This document shows positions 21,734-32,062 of a DNA stretch of 64,000 bases, piece after piece (position 1 is the stretch's first letter; the number at the start of each line of letters is the position of its first letter). The notes beneath the pieces are model-generated. The model saw nothing but the letters and a program-made list of their open reading frames with translations, was not told the origin of the DNA and made no database searches. Position numbers and translations under genes: made by a program. The stretch is taken from contig JAHCJP010000001.1 of the NCBI GenBank assembly GCA_026126205.1, positions 186,001 through 250,000 of the forward strand, read 5' to 3'. The DNA is from Maricaulaceae bacterium. Lineage in GTDB: Bacteria > Pseudomonadota > Alphaproteobacteria > Caulobacterales > Maricaulaceae.

Positions 21734-22885
21734 ATGGCGTCCGCAACCGATTTTGAACGCCAGTATGAAGCCGCGCGGGTCCGCAGCGACTGGGCGGAGG
21801 CGCGCCGCTGTCTCGAACGCGGGGCGGGCGCCGATGATCCATTCTGTTGCGCGCAACTGGGCGTCTGGCTGCTGCTTGGGCACATGACCGATCGTGACGA
21901 CGGCGCCGGGTTCCGTTTGGTCAGAATTGCGGCGCGCGCCGGGGCGCCGGAAGCGCGGCGGTTGCTGGCGACGCTCTACGCCCGGGGCCGCGGGGTAGAG
22001 GCGAACTGGGCCAAGGCTGTTGACTGGCTTGTGCGCGGCGCGCGGGCCGGGGACGCCGACGCCATGCGCCAGCTGGCTTTCCTGCTGCCCGAGGGGCTGG
22101 CCACGGAACAGCAGGCGCTGCTCGCCGCAGCGGCGCAGGCCGGGGACGTCGCCGCGCAGCGCAAGCTGTCGCGGATGACGCAGACGGGTCCGGTGCCCGA
22201 ACGCATTGACTGGGCAAGGATCCGGCGCGCCGCGCGGCGCCCCGTGCTGGCGGACGGCGCGGACGAAACGGTGTGCGAGGCGCCTCTGGTCCGCCTGCGC
22301 CATGGCTTCCTGTCTGAAGACCTGTGCGATTACCTGATTTGCGCGGCCGGTCCGTTCCTGACCCGCGCCAGCGTCAATGATCCGGAAGCCGGCGCGGATC
22401 GCATAGACGCCAGCCGCACCAATATGTTCGCCAATTTCTGGCTGCTGGAAGGCGATGTGGTGACGGACTGCGTCGATCGCATGCTTGCGCGGCTTGTCGG
22501 GGTGACGCCCGAAACAGGCGAACCCCTGTCCGTGCTGCGTTACAGGCCCGGGGAGCAGTTCGCCCCGCATTTCGACTTTTTCGATCCCGCATCGCCCGTG
22601 CACGCCGGGCAGATCGCGCAGGGCGGGCAGCGAATCATCACCTGCCTAGTTTATCTGAACGCTGGTTACGAGGCGGGCGAGACGGCGTTCCTGGACGCCG
22701 GGTTCAAGATTCGCGGAGAACCGGGCGCGGCCGTCTTCTGGCGGAACGCGGACGAGGACGGCGCCCCGGACCGCGCAACCCGCCATGCCGGCCTGCCGCC
22801 GGCTTCCGGCGAGAAATGGCTGTTGTCGAAATGGTTCCGCGACCGCCCGCAAACGGATGTGCGCACGCCGGGGCCGGCCTATTGA
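21734..22885 (+). CDS. Sel1-repeat protein fused to a prolyl 4-hydroxylase domain
   Basis: 383 residues. Residues 1-150 form Sel1-like helical repeats, for example LGVWLLLGHMTDRDDGAGF and ARAGAPEARRLLATLYARGR, which usually mediate protein contacts. From about 170 on is a P4H domain: SVLRYRPGEQFAPHFDFF holds the H-x-D iron ligands, RITT-type strands follow (QRIITCLVYLNAGYEAGE), then TRHAGLPPASGEKWLLSKWF supplies the distal His and the 2-oxoglutarate Lys. It probably hydroxylates a protein proline or a related substrate. The start at 21734 is preferred over an upstream ATG at 21668 because the repeat begins there. Confidence 0.88.
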   Translation: MASATDFERQYEAARVRSDWAEARRCLERGAGADDPFCCAQLGVWLLLGHMTDRDDGAGFRLVRIAARAGAPEARRLLATLYARGRGVEANWAKAVDWLVRGARAGDADAMRQLAFLLPEGLATEQQALLAAAAQAGDVAAQRKLSRMTQTGPVPERIDWARIRRAARRPVLADGADETVCEAPLVRLRHGFLSEDLCDYLICAAGPFLTRASVNDPEAGADRIDASRTNMFANFWLLEGDVVTDCVDRMLARLVGVTPETGEPLSVLRYRPGEQFAPHFDFFDPASPVHAGQIAQGGQRIITCLVYLNAGYEAGETAFLDAGFKIRGEPGAAVFWRNADEDGAPDRATRHAGLPPASGEKWLLSKWFRDRPQTDVRTPGPAY

Positions 22886-22904
22886 GTGGCCGGTGGAAAG
22901 CAAA

Positions 22905-22927
22905 CGCCCGGCCGTAAGGGCCGGGCG
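22905..22927. terminator. Bidirectional terminator between the P4H and redoxin genes
   Basis: CGCCCGGCC and GGCCGGGCG form a 9-bp perfect stem around GTAAG, between two convergent genes (stops 22885 and 22953). T-tracts are weak on both sides. Confidence 0.6.
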
Positions 22928-22952
22928 CTGCAGTCAGGGTGCGCTCTGGCGC

Positions 22953-23555
22953 CTAGTAATGCACGCGGCAGCCATAAGGGGTGGTGCTGGTCTGCGACAC
23001 CGGCTCGCCAGCGGCGAGTTCGGCCAGCGCCGCGCGCACATAGTTGTTGGCGATTTCCACCGTGTTGTGACGGGCCGAGGGCTGGTCGTCGATCGCGCCC
23101 ATGTACTGGACGATCCCGTCCGCATCGATGATGAACATTTGCGGCGTGGTGACGGCGCCATAGAGGCGACCGACATCGCCTGCCTCGTCGATCAGCACGG
23201 CGCTGGGCGAGGCGCCGCGGCTCTCGGTCAGCTCGTTGGCGCGATCGCCGCTGACATGGCCCTGCGCGCCGGGGCGCGAGGAGATGATCGACAGCCAGAC
23301 GATTCCGTCCGCCGTCGCGTCGGCCTGCAGGGCTTGCATATTGCCAGTGGCGTAATGCTTCACGACGTACGGGCAATCATGGTTGGTCCATTCCAGGATC
23401 ACCATTTCGCCGGCGAAATCGCCGAGCGAACGGGTGACGCCGTTGCTGTCCACGGCCGAGAAGGCCGGGGCGGGGGCGCCGACTTCGGGGGCGGCCAACG
23501 CCGGCGCGGCCAGCGCCAGGGCGGCGACGGAGGCGAAAGAGGCGAGCAGTTTCAT
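22953..23555 (-). CDS. Periplasmic redoxin (AhpC/TSA-like, thioredoxin fold)
   Basis: 200 residues with a cleavable signal ending ALAAP near residue 22. The thioredoxin-fold domain starts PEVGAPAPAFSAVDSNG, and the active-site region is WTNHDCPYVVKHY. Only one cysteine stands where thioredoxins have CxxC, as in peroxiredoxin-like members. The tail STTPYGCRVHY contains a second conserved cysteine, characteristic of this subfamily. It sits just downstream of a DsbD-type reductase on the same strand (gap 30 bases), which likely supplies electrons across the membrane. Confidence 0.88.
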   Translation of the reverse strand: MKLLASFASVAALALAAPALAAPEVGAPAPAFSAVDSNGVTRSLGDFAGEMVILEWTNHDCPYVVKHYATGNMQALQADATADGIVWLSIISSRPGAQGHVSGDRANELTESRGASPSAVLIDEAGDVGRLYGAVTTPQMFIIDADGIVQYMGAIDDQPSARHNTVEIANNYVRAALAELAAGEPVSQTSTTPYGCRVHY

Positions 23556-23585
23556 GACAGGCTCCTTCTGTAGCTAAGGTTAAGC

Positions 23586-25784
23586 TCAAGATGTCCCGCG
23601 CTGCACGGCGCGCAGGATGATGTCCTCGGTGAGTATCTGGGGCAGCACCTCGGGCCGTTCGGCGCCGGGCGCGTAATAGAGATACAGCGGCACGCCGGAG
23701 CGTCCGTGCGCTTCCAGCACGCGGGCGATCTCGGCGTTGCGGTTGGTCCAGTCGCCTTTCAGGTAGACGACGCCGTGCTCGGCGAAGGCCTCGGCGACGC
23801 GGCGCCGGTTCAGGGCGACGCTTTCATTGGCCAGGCAGGAGATGCACCAGGCGGCTGTCATATTGACGAACACCGGGCGGCCTTCGGCGCGCGCGGCTTC
23901 CACCGCCTCTTCCGACCAGGCCGACCATTCGAGGCCCGCAGCGGACGAGCCATTTTCCGCTTGCGCCATGCCGCCGCCGGGGCCGACGGCGAAGGCCAGC
24001 GCGACGGCGGCGATCAGCGATGCGGCGGCGGCGCCTGCGCCGGTGATGCGCCACCCGCCCTTGCCGGACGATGTCCGGACCGCCTCGTAAAGCCAGGCCG
24101 CGAAGGCGACCAGCACCAGCGCGCCGAGCGCGGCGGCGAGCCCGCCGGGACCGGTTTGCTGGGCCAGCACCCAGATCAGCCACGCCGCGGCGCCATACAT
24201 CGGGAAGGCGAGAACCTGTTTGAACCGCACCATCCAGCCGCCGGGTTTCGGCAGCAGGTTCAGCAGGGCGGGCGAGAAGCTGAGCGCCAGCCAGGGCAGC
24301 GCCATGCCGAGGCCGAGGGCGATGAAGATCGCCAGCGCGGTGCTTAGCGGCAGGGTCAGCGCCGCGCCCAGCGCTGCAGCCATGAAGGGCGCGGTGCAGG
24401 GGCTGGCCACCACCACGGCGAGCACGCCGGTGAAGAAGGAACCGGCAAGGCCGCGTTTTTCGGTCAGGCTCTGACCAATGCCAGCCGCACCGCCGATGTT
24501 GAACACGCCTGAGAGATTGAGGCCGACGGCGAACATCACCGCCGCCACGCCCAGCACGAACAGCGGCGACTGTAGCTGGAAGCCCCAGCCGATGCTTTCC
24601 CCGGCCGCGCGCAGGGCGAGGAATACGCCGGCGAGAATGGCGAAGCTGACCAGGATGCCGGCGGTGAAGACCAGGCCATGGCGGCGTACTTTCCACGCCT
24701 CGGCCCGCGACTGTTCGACAAAGCCCAGCGCCTTGACGAACAGCACCGGGAACACGCAGGGCATCAGGTTCAGGATCAGCCCGCCGATCAGAGCAAAAAA
24801 CACGGCCTGGAAGAAGCCGATTGCTGGTCCGCCGCCCGCGGCCGCACCGGACCCCGCGCCGGGAGCAAACGCGGCGGCGGCGAAGTCGCCGGCTGGAGCA
24901 CCTGTGACGGCGCTGACCTCATAGGCCAGATAAGCGTCGCGGCCTTCGCGGAAGATCAGCAGGCCATCCAGCACATCGACGCCGCCGCCGATGCGGCCGG
25001 TGAAACGCGCCCCGGCTTCCAGCTCCACCGTGACGCCGTCCGGGCCATAGCGCACGCCCTGCGGCGCGGCGTGTACGATCATACTGTCGCGGAAGGGAAA
25101 GAACTCCGCCGCCGTGGCGCGTCCGCCGGAAAGCTCTTCGGATAGCGCCGCCCCGGGAATGGAGAGCGTCACCCGTTCGTTCTGGTAGGTGAAGCCGGCC
25201 TGTTGCGGCCAGGGCTGGGGCAGGGCGGCCAGCATATCGCGTATCGGCCCCGCCCAGCGGCCCGGCGTGGTCTGGGCGGCGACAGGAATGTCGAGCGTGA
25301 GAACAGCATCCTCGGGGATGCAGATATCCTCGCACACCAGCCAGTAGGCGTGGACGGACAGGCGGGCGGTGTCGCCGGGGCGCAGGTTGGCCGGCGCAGT
25401 GATCCGCACTGGCAACAGAAGGTCGTCTTCGTATCCGTAATTGGCCAGGTGCGCGACCGGGTAACGGTAGGGAACCGGCCAGTAGATGTCCGACGCCTCG
25501 AACCCTTCCGGCAGGTCCCAGAACAATTGCGTCGGCTCGCCAGAATCGCCGGGATTGCGCCAGTAGGTGTGCCAGCGGGGGGTGATCTGCTGGCGCATCG
25601 CCACCCAGAACTCGCCGCCCGGCGCAATCTCCACCGCCTCACTGACCAGGCTGGCGCGCACCAGCGGCGCCCCGCTTGTTTGCGCTGCGGCGACAGGCGC
25701 GGCCAAGAGCGCAAGCACCGCCATCAGCGCTTGCAAGAGCGGATGGATGCGCACTGCGGCGATCAAGGGTACCCGGGGCGGCAT
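23586..25784 (-). CDS. DsbD/ScsB-type thiol:disulfide interchange protein
   Basis: 732 residues from the start at 25784, which gives a signal sequence ending APVAAAQ; the open frame extends further up without support. The periplasmic N-terminal domain includes YWLVCEDICIPED with a cysteine pair. The eight-helix transmembrane DsbD domain carries the paired cysteines in LNLMPCVFPVLFVKALGF and VVASPCTAPFMAAALG. The C-terminal thioredoxin domain has NMTAAWCISCLANES (CxxC). Electrons pass from cytoplasmic thioredoxin through these three modules to periplasmic partners, the adjacent redoxin being a likely one. Confidence 0.94.
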   Translation of the reverse strand: MPPRVPLIAAVRIHPLLQALMAVLALLAAPVAAAQTSGAPLVRASLVSEAVEIAPGGEFWVAMRQQITPRWHTYWRNPGDSGEPTQLFWDLPEGFEASDIYWPVPYRYPVAHLANYGYEDDLLLPVRITAPANLRPGDTARLSVHAYWLVCEDICIPEDAVLTLDIPVAAQTTPGRWAGPIRDMLAALPQPWPQQAGFTYQNERVTLSIPGAALSEELSGGRATAAEFFPFRDSMIVHAAPQGVRYGPDGVTVELEAGARFTGRIGGGVDVLDGLLIFREGRDAYLAYEVSAVTGAPAGDFAAAAFAPGAGSGAAAGGGPAIGFFQAVFFALIGGLILNLMPCVFPVLFVKALGFVEQSRAEAWKVRRHGLVFTAGILVSFAILAGVFLALRAAGESIGWGFQLQSPLFVLGVAAVMFAVGLNLSGVFNIGGAAGIGQSLTEKRGLAGSFFTGVLAVVVASPCTAPFMAAALGAALTLPLSTALAIFIALGLGMALPWLALSFSPALLNLLPKPGGWMVRFKQVLAFPMYGAAAWLIWVLAQQTGPGGLAAALGALVLVAFAAWLYEAVRTSSGKGGWRITGAGAAAASLIAAVALAFAVGPGGGMAQAENGSSAAGLEWSAWSEEAVEAARAEGRPVFVNMTAAWCISCLANESVALNRRRVAEAFAEHGVVYLKGDWTNRNAEIARVLEAHGRSGVPLYLYYAPGAERPEVLPQILTEDIILRAVQRGTS

Positions 25785-25881
25785 CAATCTTCCCGAAGCG
25801 GCGGCGATGCGAGACAACAGATAAGGTCGACCGCGCAGACTAGCCAGCTTCGTGAGCCTGACAATGCCGTGAGGATGCTTC

Positions 25882-26901
25882 CTATCCGCCCAGCTTGGCG
25901 GTGCGGACACCGGAAAATGCCGAGGGCGGCACATAGTCGTTTTGGAAACAGGGGGCTGAGAAGAGGTCTTTCAACCAGTTGATCACCCGCCGAACGCGCG
26001 CCTGCTCGCCACGTTCGCGCTGGAACACCACCCAGAACGGGAAGGACTGACGAAAACCGAAGTCGAGATGGATGATGTTTTTTTGTTCGAATTCGAGCCA
26101 TTCACTCGACGCTGGAAAATAGGTCGGCAAAGCCGCGATCCCGGCGCCATTGATGAAGGCTGCGCCCATTATTGGGAAGGAATCGGTTTCAAGCACGATA
26201 TTGCCGGTTTTCCGCGCCAGAGCCGCAAAGGATTCTGTTTCCAGACCCCACACATTCCTCAGCCTGTCGTAGCCGGTCATGTACAGCAGTCTATGCCGCA
26301 GAATATCGAACTGGTTCTGAGGCATGCCGTGCCGGGCGGCGTATGTCTGGGTGGCGAACAGCTGGTAATGTGACCTGCCAAGAGGCAGAGCGACCGCCTC
26401 CATATTCTTGTGTGGTTCAAAATAAATCGCCAGATCAACCGGTTCGGTGATCACGTTCGTGGGCGTATCGGTGACTCGCATTTGCAGCCGTATGTCGGGA
26501 TTGTCCTCGTGGAATTCGGCCAATCGGGGTGCGATCCACAAGATGCCCAGCCCCTGCGGGCAATTGAGTCGCACCAGCCCGGTGACGCTGTCGTCCTGCC
26601 GCAACGTCGAATGTTCGATATCAATCGCAAGATTGTAGATGGACTGGACCTTGTCGATGACGTCCCGCCCCAGCGGCGTCAGCGTTGCGCCCTTAGGCCC
26701 CCGCTCCACCAGGCTGGCGTCCAGACGCGACTCCAAGCGTGCGATGCTGGCGCTGACGGTTTGCTGCTTGCGGTTCAACACCGCGCCAGCGCGGCTGAAT
26801 GAACCGGTCTGGTGTACGGCGTAGAGCGCCTGGAGATCATCCCAGTTGAACGCGCTGCGGCGTAGCTGGTCATTCCTGTCCGGTTTGTCTGTGTCGGGCA
26901 T
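25882..26901 (-). CDS. LysR-family transcriptional regulator
   Basis: 339 residues. The N-terminal winged helix-turn-helix is FNWDDLQALYAVHQTGSFSR followed by AGAVLNRKQQTVSASIARLE, and a periplasmic-binding-like effector domain follows. The start at 26901 (MPDTDKP) is chosen; the frame stays open to 27075, and an upstream ATG at 26982 is possible because neither has a clear ribosome-binding site. It lies 97 bases upstream of the dsbD gene on the same strand and is divergent from the cold-shock gene, either of which could be a target. The effector is unknown. Confidence 0.85.
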   Translation of the reverse strand: MPDTDKPDRNDQLRRSAFNWDDLQALYAVHQTGSFSRAGAVLNRKQQTVSASIARLESRLDASLVERGPKGATLTPLGRDVIDKVQSIYNLAIDIEHSTLRQDDSVTGLVRLNCPQGLGILWIAPRLAEFHEDNPDIRLQMRVTDTPTNVITEPVDLAIYFEPHKNMEAVALPLGRSHYQLFATQTYAARHGMPQNQFDILRHRLLYMTGYDRLRNVWGLETESFAALARKTGNIVLETDSFPIMGAAFINGAGIAALPTYFPASSEWLEFEQKNIIHLDFGFRQSFPFWVVFQRERGEQARVRRVINWLKDLFSAPCFQNDYVPPSAFSGVRTAKLGG

Positions 26902-27089
26902 CGGTCGATAGGAGAGGGCAGGGGTGTTCGACGCGGTTAACTTCCCCGAGTTGAACCCGGAAATGAGAGTTGGTCCGAACATCCTATATGCGTGCTCCTC
27001 GCCGCCGCAACCATGCGTTAAGCGTCGGCTGGAGATTGCGCCTTGTGACGGCCTACAATCAAAGACTGTTAACATAACGAGGGACAGTT

Positions 27090-27677
27090 ATGAGTCGTAA
27101 TGGTGAGGAGCTGGGCGCCATAGGGGATCTCTGCAGCGTCAGTCTCGTTGATGAGCCCCATGCCGTCCACGGCGTGGTGAAATGGTATGACCCGGCACGG
27201 GGATACGGATTCATTGATGCGGCGGACGGACAGGGAGACGTGCTGCTTCACGCCAGCCTGCTGCGGAAGTCAGGTCACAGCTTTGCGCCGGAAGGCGCGC
27301 AGATGCGGTGTATGGCGATCAAGACGGAAAAGGGTCGGCAGGCCGTTGATATCCTCTCTATTGAAGGAGGGGAAACCGGGCCGGCGCGGCCACGCCGCTT
27401 TCGCCCGGAAAGTGATTCAGGAGCGGATCTGCGCGATGCAACGGTCAAATGGTTCGACGGCAAACGAGGGTTCGGTTTCCTGAATTTTGATGGCGTCGAG
27501 GAAGATGTGTTTGTTCATGCGGCGACTTTGCGCCGTGGCGGGCTTGACCTGCCGCAGCCGGGAGACGTGCTCCGCGGGCGTTTCACGGAAGGCCCGAAAG
27601 GTTTGCTGGCGACGGATGTGCGTGAGGTTTCACACGCGCAGCGCCCGGCGATTGCACAGGGAGGACGGGGGCGATAG
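27090..27677 (+). CDS. Cold-shock protein with two cold-shock domains
   Basis: 195 residues. Two OB-fold cold-shock domains are visible: residues about 27-90 with VVKWYDPARGYGFIDAADG and GDVLLHASLL, and about 113-178 with TVKWFDGKRGFGFLNFDG and EDVFVHAATL. These are the RNP1 and RNP2 nucleic-acid-binding motifs. An arginine-rich linker joins them. Double-CSD proteins are typical of alphaproteobacteria and bind single-stranded RNA/DNA. ACGAGGGAC precedes the ATG. The DUF192 gene starts 10 bases after the stop. Confidence 0.95.
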   Translation: MSRNGEELGAIGDLCSVSLVDEPHAVHGVVKWYDPARGYGFIDAADGQGDVLLHASLLRKSGHSFAPEGAQMRCMAIKTEKGRQAVDILSIEGGETGPARPRRFRPESDSGADLRDATVKWFDGKRGFGFLNFDGVEEDVFVHAATLRRGGLDLPQPGDVLRGRFTEGPKGLLATDVREVSHAQRPAIAQGGRGR

Positions 27678-27687
27678 CTTGCCCGCC

Positions 27688-28233
27688 ATGCGCGCCCTTC
27701 TGTCCTTCTTGTTCGTTGTCTTCACCGCCTCCGCTGCGGCTCAGGATCCGTCCGACCGGGACACGGTCGTGATTTTCGGAGGCCCTGAATCCCTGGTCAT
27801 TGAGACCCGCGAAGGCCCGGTCGCATTTACGGTCGAACTCGCCGAGACTCGCGACCAGCTTACGCGTGGCCTGATGTGGCGCGAATCGCTGGCCGATGAC
27901 GCCGGCATGCTGTTCGATTTCGGCGAGATGCGCCCGCAGAGCATGTGGATGCGCAATACGCTGATTTCACTGGATCTTCTGTTTATTACTGACGAAGGCG
28001 AGATCGTCAAGATCATCGGCATGGCCCAGCCGCGTTCGCTGCGCCAGCTTCATTCGGACTTTCCGGTCAGCGCGGTGCTGGAAATCGTGGGCGGGCGCGC
28101 CGCCGGGGCTGGAATCCGCCCCGGCGACATCGTGCGTCACCGCTTTTTTGGCAATGAAGTGGCTGGAGACGCGGAGCCTGTGAACGACGCCGAACAGGAT
28201 GCGGACGACCATACAGACGGCGGCGAAGACTGA
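27688..28233 (+). CDS. DUF192 family exported protein
   Basis: 181 residues. A signal peptide (MRALLSFLFVVFTASAAAQ) precedes the DUF192 domain, recognisable by FTVELAETRDQLTRGLMWRE, GMLFDFGE and QSMWMRNTLISLDLLFIT. An acidic tail of about 20 residues ends the protein. The function of the family is unknown; it is probably periplasmic. It is likely co-transcribed with the cold-shock gene. Confidence 0.92.
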   Translation: MRALLSFLFVVFTASAAAQDPSDRDTVVIFGGPESLVIETREGPVAFTVELAETRDQLTRGLMWRESLADDAGMLFDFGEMRPQSMWMRNTLISLDLLFITDEGEIVKIIGMAQPRSLRQLHSDFPVSAVLEIVGGRAAGAGIRPGDIVRHRFFGNEVAGDAEPVNDAEQDADDHTDGGED

Positions 28234-28293
28234 TCCGCCGCGCTTGCGCGCCGTATAAACCGCGCCTACACAGCATCCAGCCTCAACGAGCGC

Positions 28294-28370
28294 CGGGGAG
28301 TGGCGCAGTCTGGTAGCGCATCTGCTTTGGGAGCAGAGGGTCGCTGGTTCGAATCCAGTCTCCCCGACCA
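28294..28370 (+). tRNA. tRNA-Pro (anticodon TGG)
   Basis: Acceptor CGGGGAG pairs with CTCCCCG, then A and an encoded CCA. The anticodon stem TCTGC/GCAGA has loop TTTGGGA giving TGG. The T arm is CTGGTTCGAATCCAG. Length is 77 nt. A TATAAA lies about 40 bases upstream as a possible -10. Confidence 0.97.
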
Positions 28371-28400
28371 TACCGTGAACGCCAGAGTGAGAAGTCCGCC

Positions 28401-28706
28401 ATGTTCGCTAGAATCTACCGCCCCGCCCGCAACACCATGCAGTCCGGCCAGGCGCGCACCCGCGACTGGCTGCTGGAGTTCGAGCCGGAAATGGCTAAGC
28501 GCCCGGACCCGCTGATGGGCTGGACCAGCACCCGCGACGCCCGCGCCCAGGTGCGCCTGCGTTTCCCGACGCGCGAGGTGGCGGCGGAGTATGCGAAGCG
28601 GCACGGCATTCCGTTCCGCGTCGCCGAGCCGAAACAGCCGCGCCGCAAGCCGAAATCCTATTCGGACAACTTCGCCCACGACCGCAAGGAGCCGTGGTCG
28701 CACTGA
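28401..28706 (+). CDS. NADH dehydrogenase accessory subunit (ETC complex I, NDUFS4-like)
   Basis: 101 residues. The family pattern is clear: ARIYRPARNTMQSGQARTRD, WLLEFEPEMAKRPDPLMGWT and AAEYAKRHGIPFRVAEPKQP, ending in SYSDNFAHDRKEPWSH. It corresponds to the 18-kDa accessory subunit of mitochondrial complex I, found in bacteria mainly in alphaproteobacteria. It is encoded away from the main nuo cluster and directly after tRNA-Pro. Confidence 0.94.
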   Translation: MFARIYRPARNTMQSGQARTRDWLLEFEPEMAKRPDPLMGWTSTRDARAQVRLRFPTREVAAEYAKRHGIPFRVAEPKQPRRKPKSYSDNFAHDRKEPWSH

Positions 28707-28713
28707 CCGGGCC

Positions 28714-29061
28714 TCAGCCGCCGAAGCTCAGCCGGTCCCAATAGCCGCGCTGGAAGGCGATGCGGCCGTCCACGATATGGAAGAAGCCGCAGCCGCGCCG
28801 CCCTTCGGGGTCGCGCCATTCCAGAATCGCCCATTCGCCGTCCGAAAACAGGTTTTCGGGGATGCACGTCATTTTCATCGCCGCGAACTCGGCGCTGAAC
28901 ATGGCGCGAATGTGCGCCTGGCCACGTACGGGGTCACGCATCACCTGATGGTTGGTCGCGTCGTCATGGTAAAGCGCGGCAAGCGCATCGGCGTCGGCGG
29001 TGTTGAAAGCCTCCACCCACCGCCGCACCACCTGTTTCGGACTGGCGTTTTCGCGGTCCAT
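28714..29061 (-). CDS. SnoaL/NTF2-like domain protein
   Basis: 115 residues with the cone-shaped NTF2 fold pattern: VVRRWVEAFNTADADALAAL, YHDDATNHQVM, then strands AILEWRDPEGRRGCGFFHI and DGRIAFQRGYWDRLSF. Members bind or transform small hydrophobic ligands, and the exact role cannot be predicted. Convergent with the complex I subunit, seven bases apart. Confidence 0.85.
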   Translation of the reverse strand: MDRENASPKQVVRRWVEAFNTADADALAALYHDDATNHQVMRDPVRGQAHIRAMFSAEFAAMKMTCIPENLFSDGEWAILEWRDPEGRRGCGFFHIVDGRIAFQRGYWDRLSFGG

Positions 29062-29099
29062 CGCCTATCCCCTTCGCCGCGCAAGGCTTAGCGCGCCGC

Positions 29100-30719
<1,620 letters not shown>

Positions 30720-30723
30720 CGCG

Positions 30724-32031
30724 ATGAGAGACGCCGGGCGCATCGCCGCCGCCATCGAGATTCTGCAGGCCGTGGAGAGCCATCGCGTTCCGGCGAAGGA
30801 CGCCGTGCGCGACTGGGGACGCACGCACCGCTTCGCCGGCTCCGGCGACCGGGCGTGGATATCCGGGCTTGTGCTGGATGCGCTGCGCCGCCGCGCCTCG
30901 GCGGCGTATCTAATGGGCGATGACAGCCCCCGCGCGCTGGTTCTGGGAACGCTGGCGCTCGCCTGGGGGATGGATGCGGATGCGATCAGCGCCGTTTTCG
31001 AGGGCGATGAACACGCACCGCCGCCGCTAACGCCAGAGGAAACGAAGCAGCTTGCGGGTTCGCTGGATAATGCGCCGGACTGGGTGCGCGGCGACTATCC
31101 CGAATGGGCGCAGACCAGCATCGCGCGCGCTTTCGGCGCCGATGCGGCGGCGGAGGGCGCGGCGCTTTCCGCACGCGCGCCGGTGGATCTGCGCCTCAAT
31201 GCCCTGAAGGCGGACCCCGAAAAGGCGCTGGCCGCAGTGCAGTCGAAAATCCCCGCCGCGCAGGCGGGAAAGTTGGCCCGTCACGCCATCCGCATCGAGG
31301 CGCGCGATCCGCGCGGCAGGGCGGCGCCCGCCGAATCCATCCCCGCCTATGGCAAGGGCTGGGTGGAGGTGCAGGACGAAGGCTCGCAAATCGCCGCGCT
31401 GGCCGCGGCCGCGAAAGCGGGCGAACAGGTGCTGGACTTCTGCGCCGGGGCGGGGGGCAAGACGCTGGCGCTGGCCGCCGCGATGGGCAATGCCGGACAG
31501 GTTTATGCCTGGGATCATGACTGGCGGCGCCTGCGCGCCATCTGGCCGCGGCTGCAGCGCGCCGGGGCGCGCAATGTGCAGGTGCGCGACGGCAGGCAAG
31601 ACGCGCTGGCGGACCTGGCCTGCAAGATGGATTGCGTGCTGATCGACGCGCCCTGCACCGGCGCCGGCACCTGGCGGCGGCGACCGGACGCGAAATGGCG
31701 CGTCACCGAAGCGGCGCTGCACAAGCGCATGGCGCAGCAGGACGAGGTGCTGGCCAGGGCAGCGGAATATGTGAAGCCGGGCGGGCGGCTGGTCTATGTC
31801 ACCTGTTCGATTTTTCCTGAGGAGAATGGCGACCGCGTCGCCGCTTTCCTGGCCGCCAATGACGATTTCAGACAGACCCCGGCGCTGGACGCGCTGATCG
31901 CCTCTGGCGGGCTGGCGGAGGGGGCGGAGGACGTTCTGCGGACCTGCGCCGACGCCGCCGGCGCCTTGCTGCTGACCCCGCGGCGGGCGGACACCGACGG
32001 GTTTTTCATCGCGGTGATGCAGCGCGCCTGA
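30724..32031 (+). CDS. rsmB: RsmB-like 16S rRNA (cytosine-C5) methyltransferase
   Basis: 435 residues with an N-terminal NusB-like helical domain and a C-terminal SAM-dependent methyltransferase. Motifs are LDFCAGAGGKTLALAAAMG (SAM loop), DAPCTGAGTWRRRPD and VYVTCSIFPEEN, providing the two cysteines of RNA m5C enzymes. It likely methylates C967 of 16S rRNA. It begins four bases after the guaB stop, an arrangement common in alphaproteobacteria. Confidence 0.9.
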   Translation: MRDAGRIAAAIEILQAVESHRVPAKDAVRDWGRTHRFAGSGDRAWISGLVLDALRRRASAAYLMGDDSPRALVLGTLALAWGMDADAISAVFEGDEHAPPPLTPEETKQLAGSLDNAPDWVRGDYPEWAQTSIARAFGADAAAEGAALSARAPVDLRLNALKADPEKALAAVQSKIPAAQAGKLARHAIRIEARDPRGRAAPAESIPAYGKGWVEVQDEGSQIAALAAAAKAGEQVLDFCAGAGGKTLALAAAMGNAGQVYAWDHDWRRLRAIWPRLQRAGARNVQVRDGRQDALADLACKMDCVLIDAPCTGAGTWRRRPDAKWRVTEAALHKRMAQQDEVLARAAEYVKPGGRLVYVTCSIFPEENGDRVAAFLAANDDFRQTPALDALIASGGLAEGAEDVLRTCADAAGALLLTPRRADTDGFFIAVMQRA

Positions 32032-32062
32032 TAGGCTTGAACAGCAAAGGCTGGAGGCGGGA

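Noticed and set aside
25785..25934. A longer N-terminus for the DsbD-type protein
   Set aside because: The extension precedes a proper signal peptide and has no ribosome-binding site; the start at 25784 is preferred.
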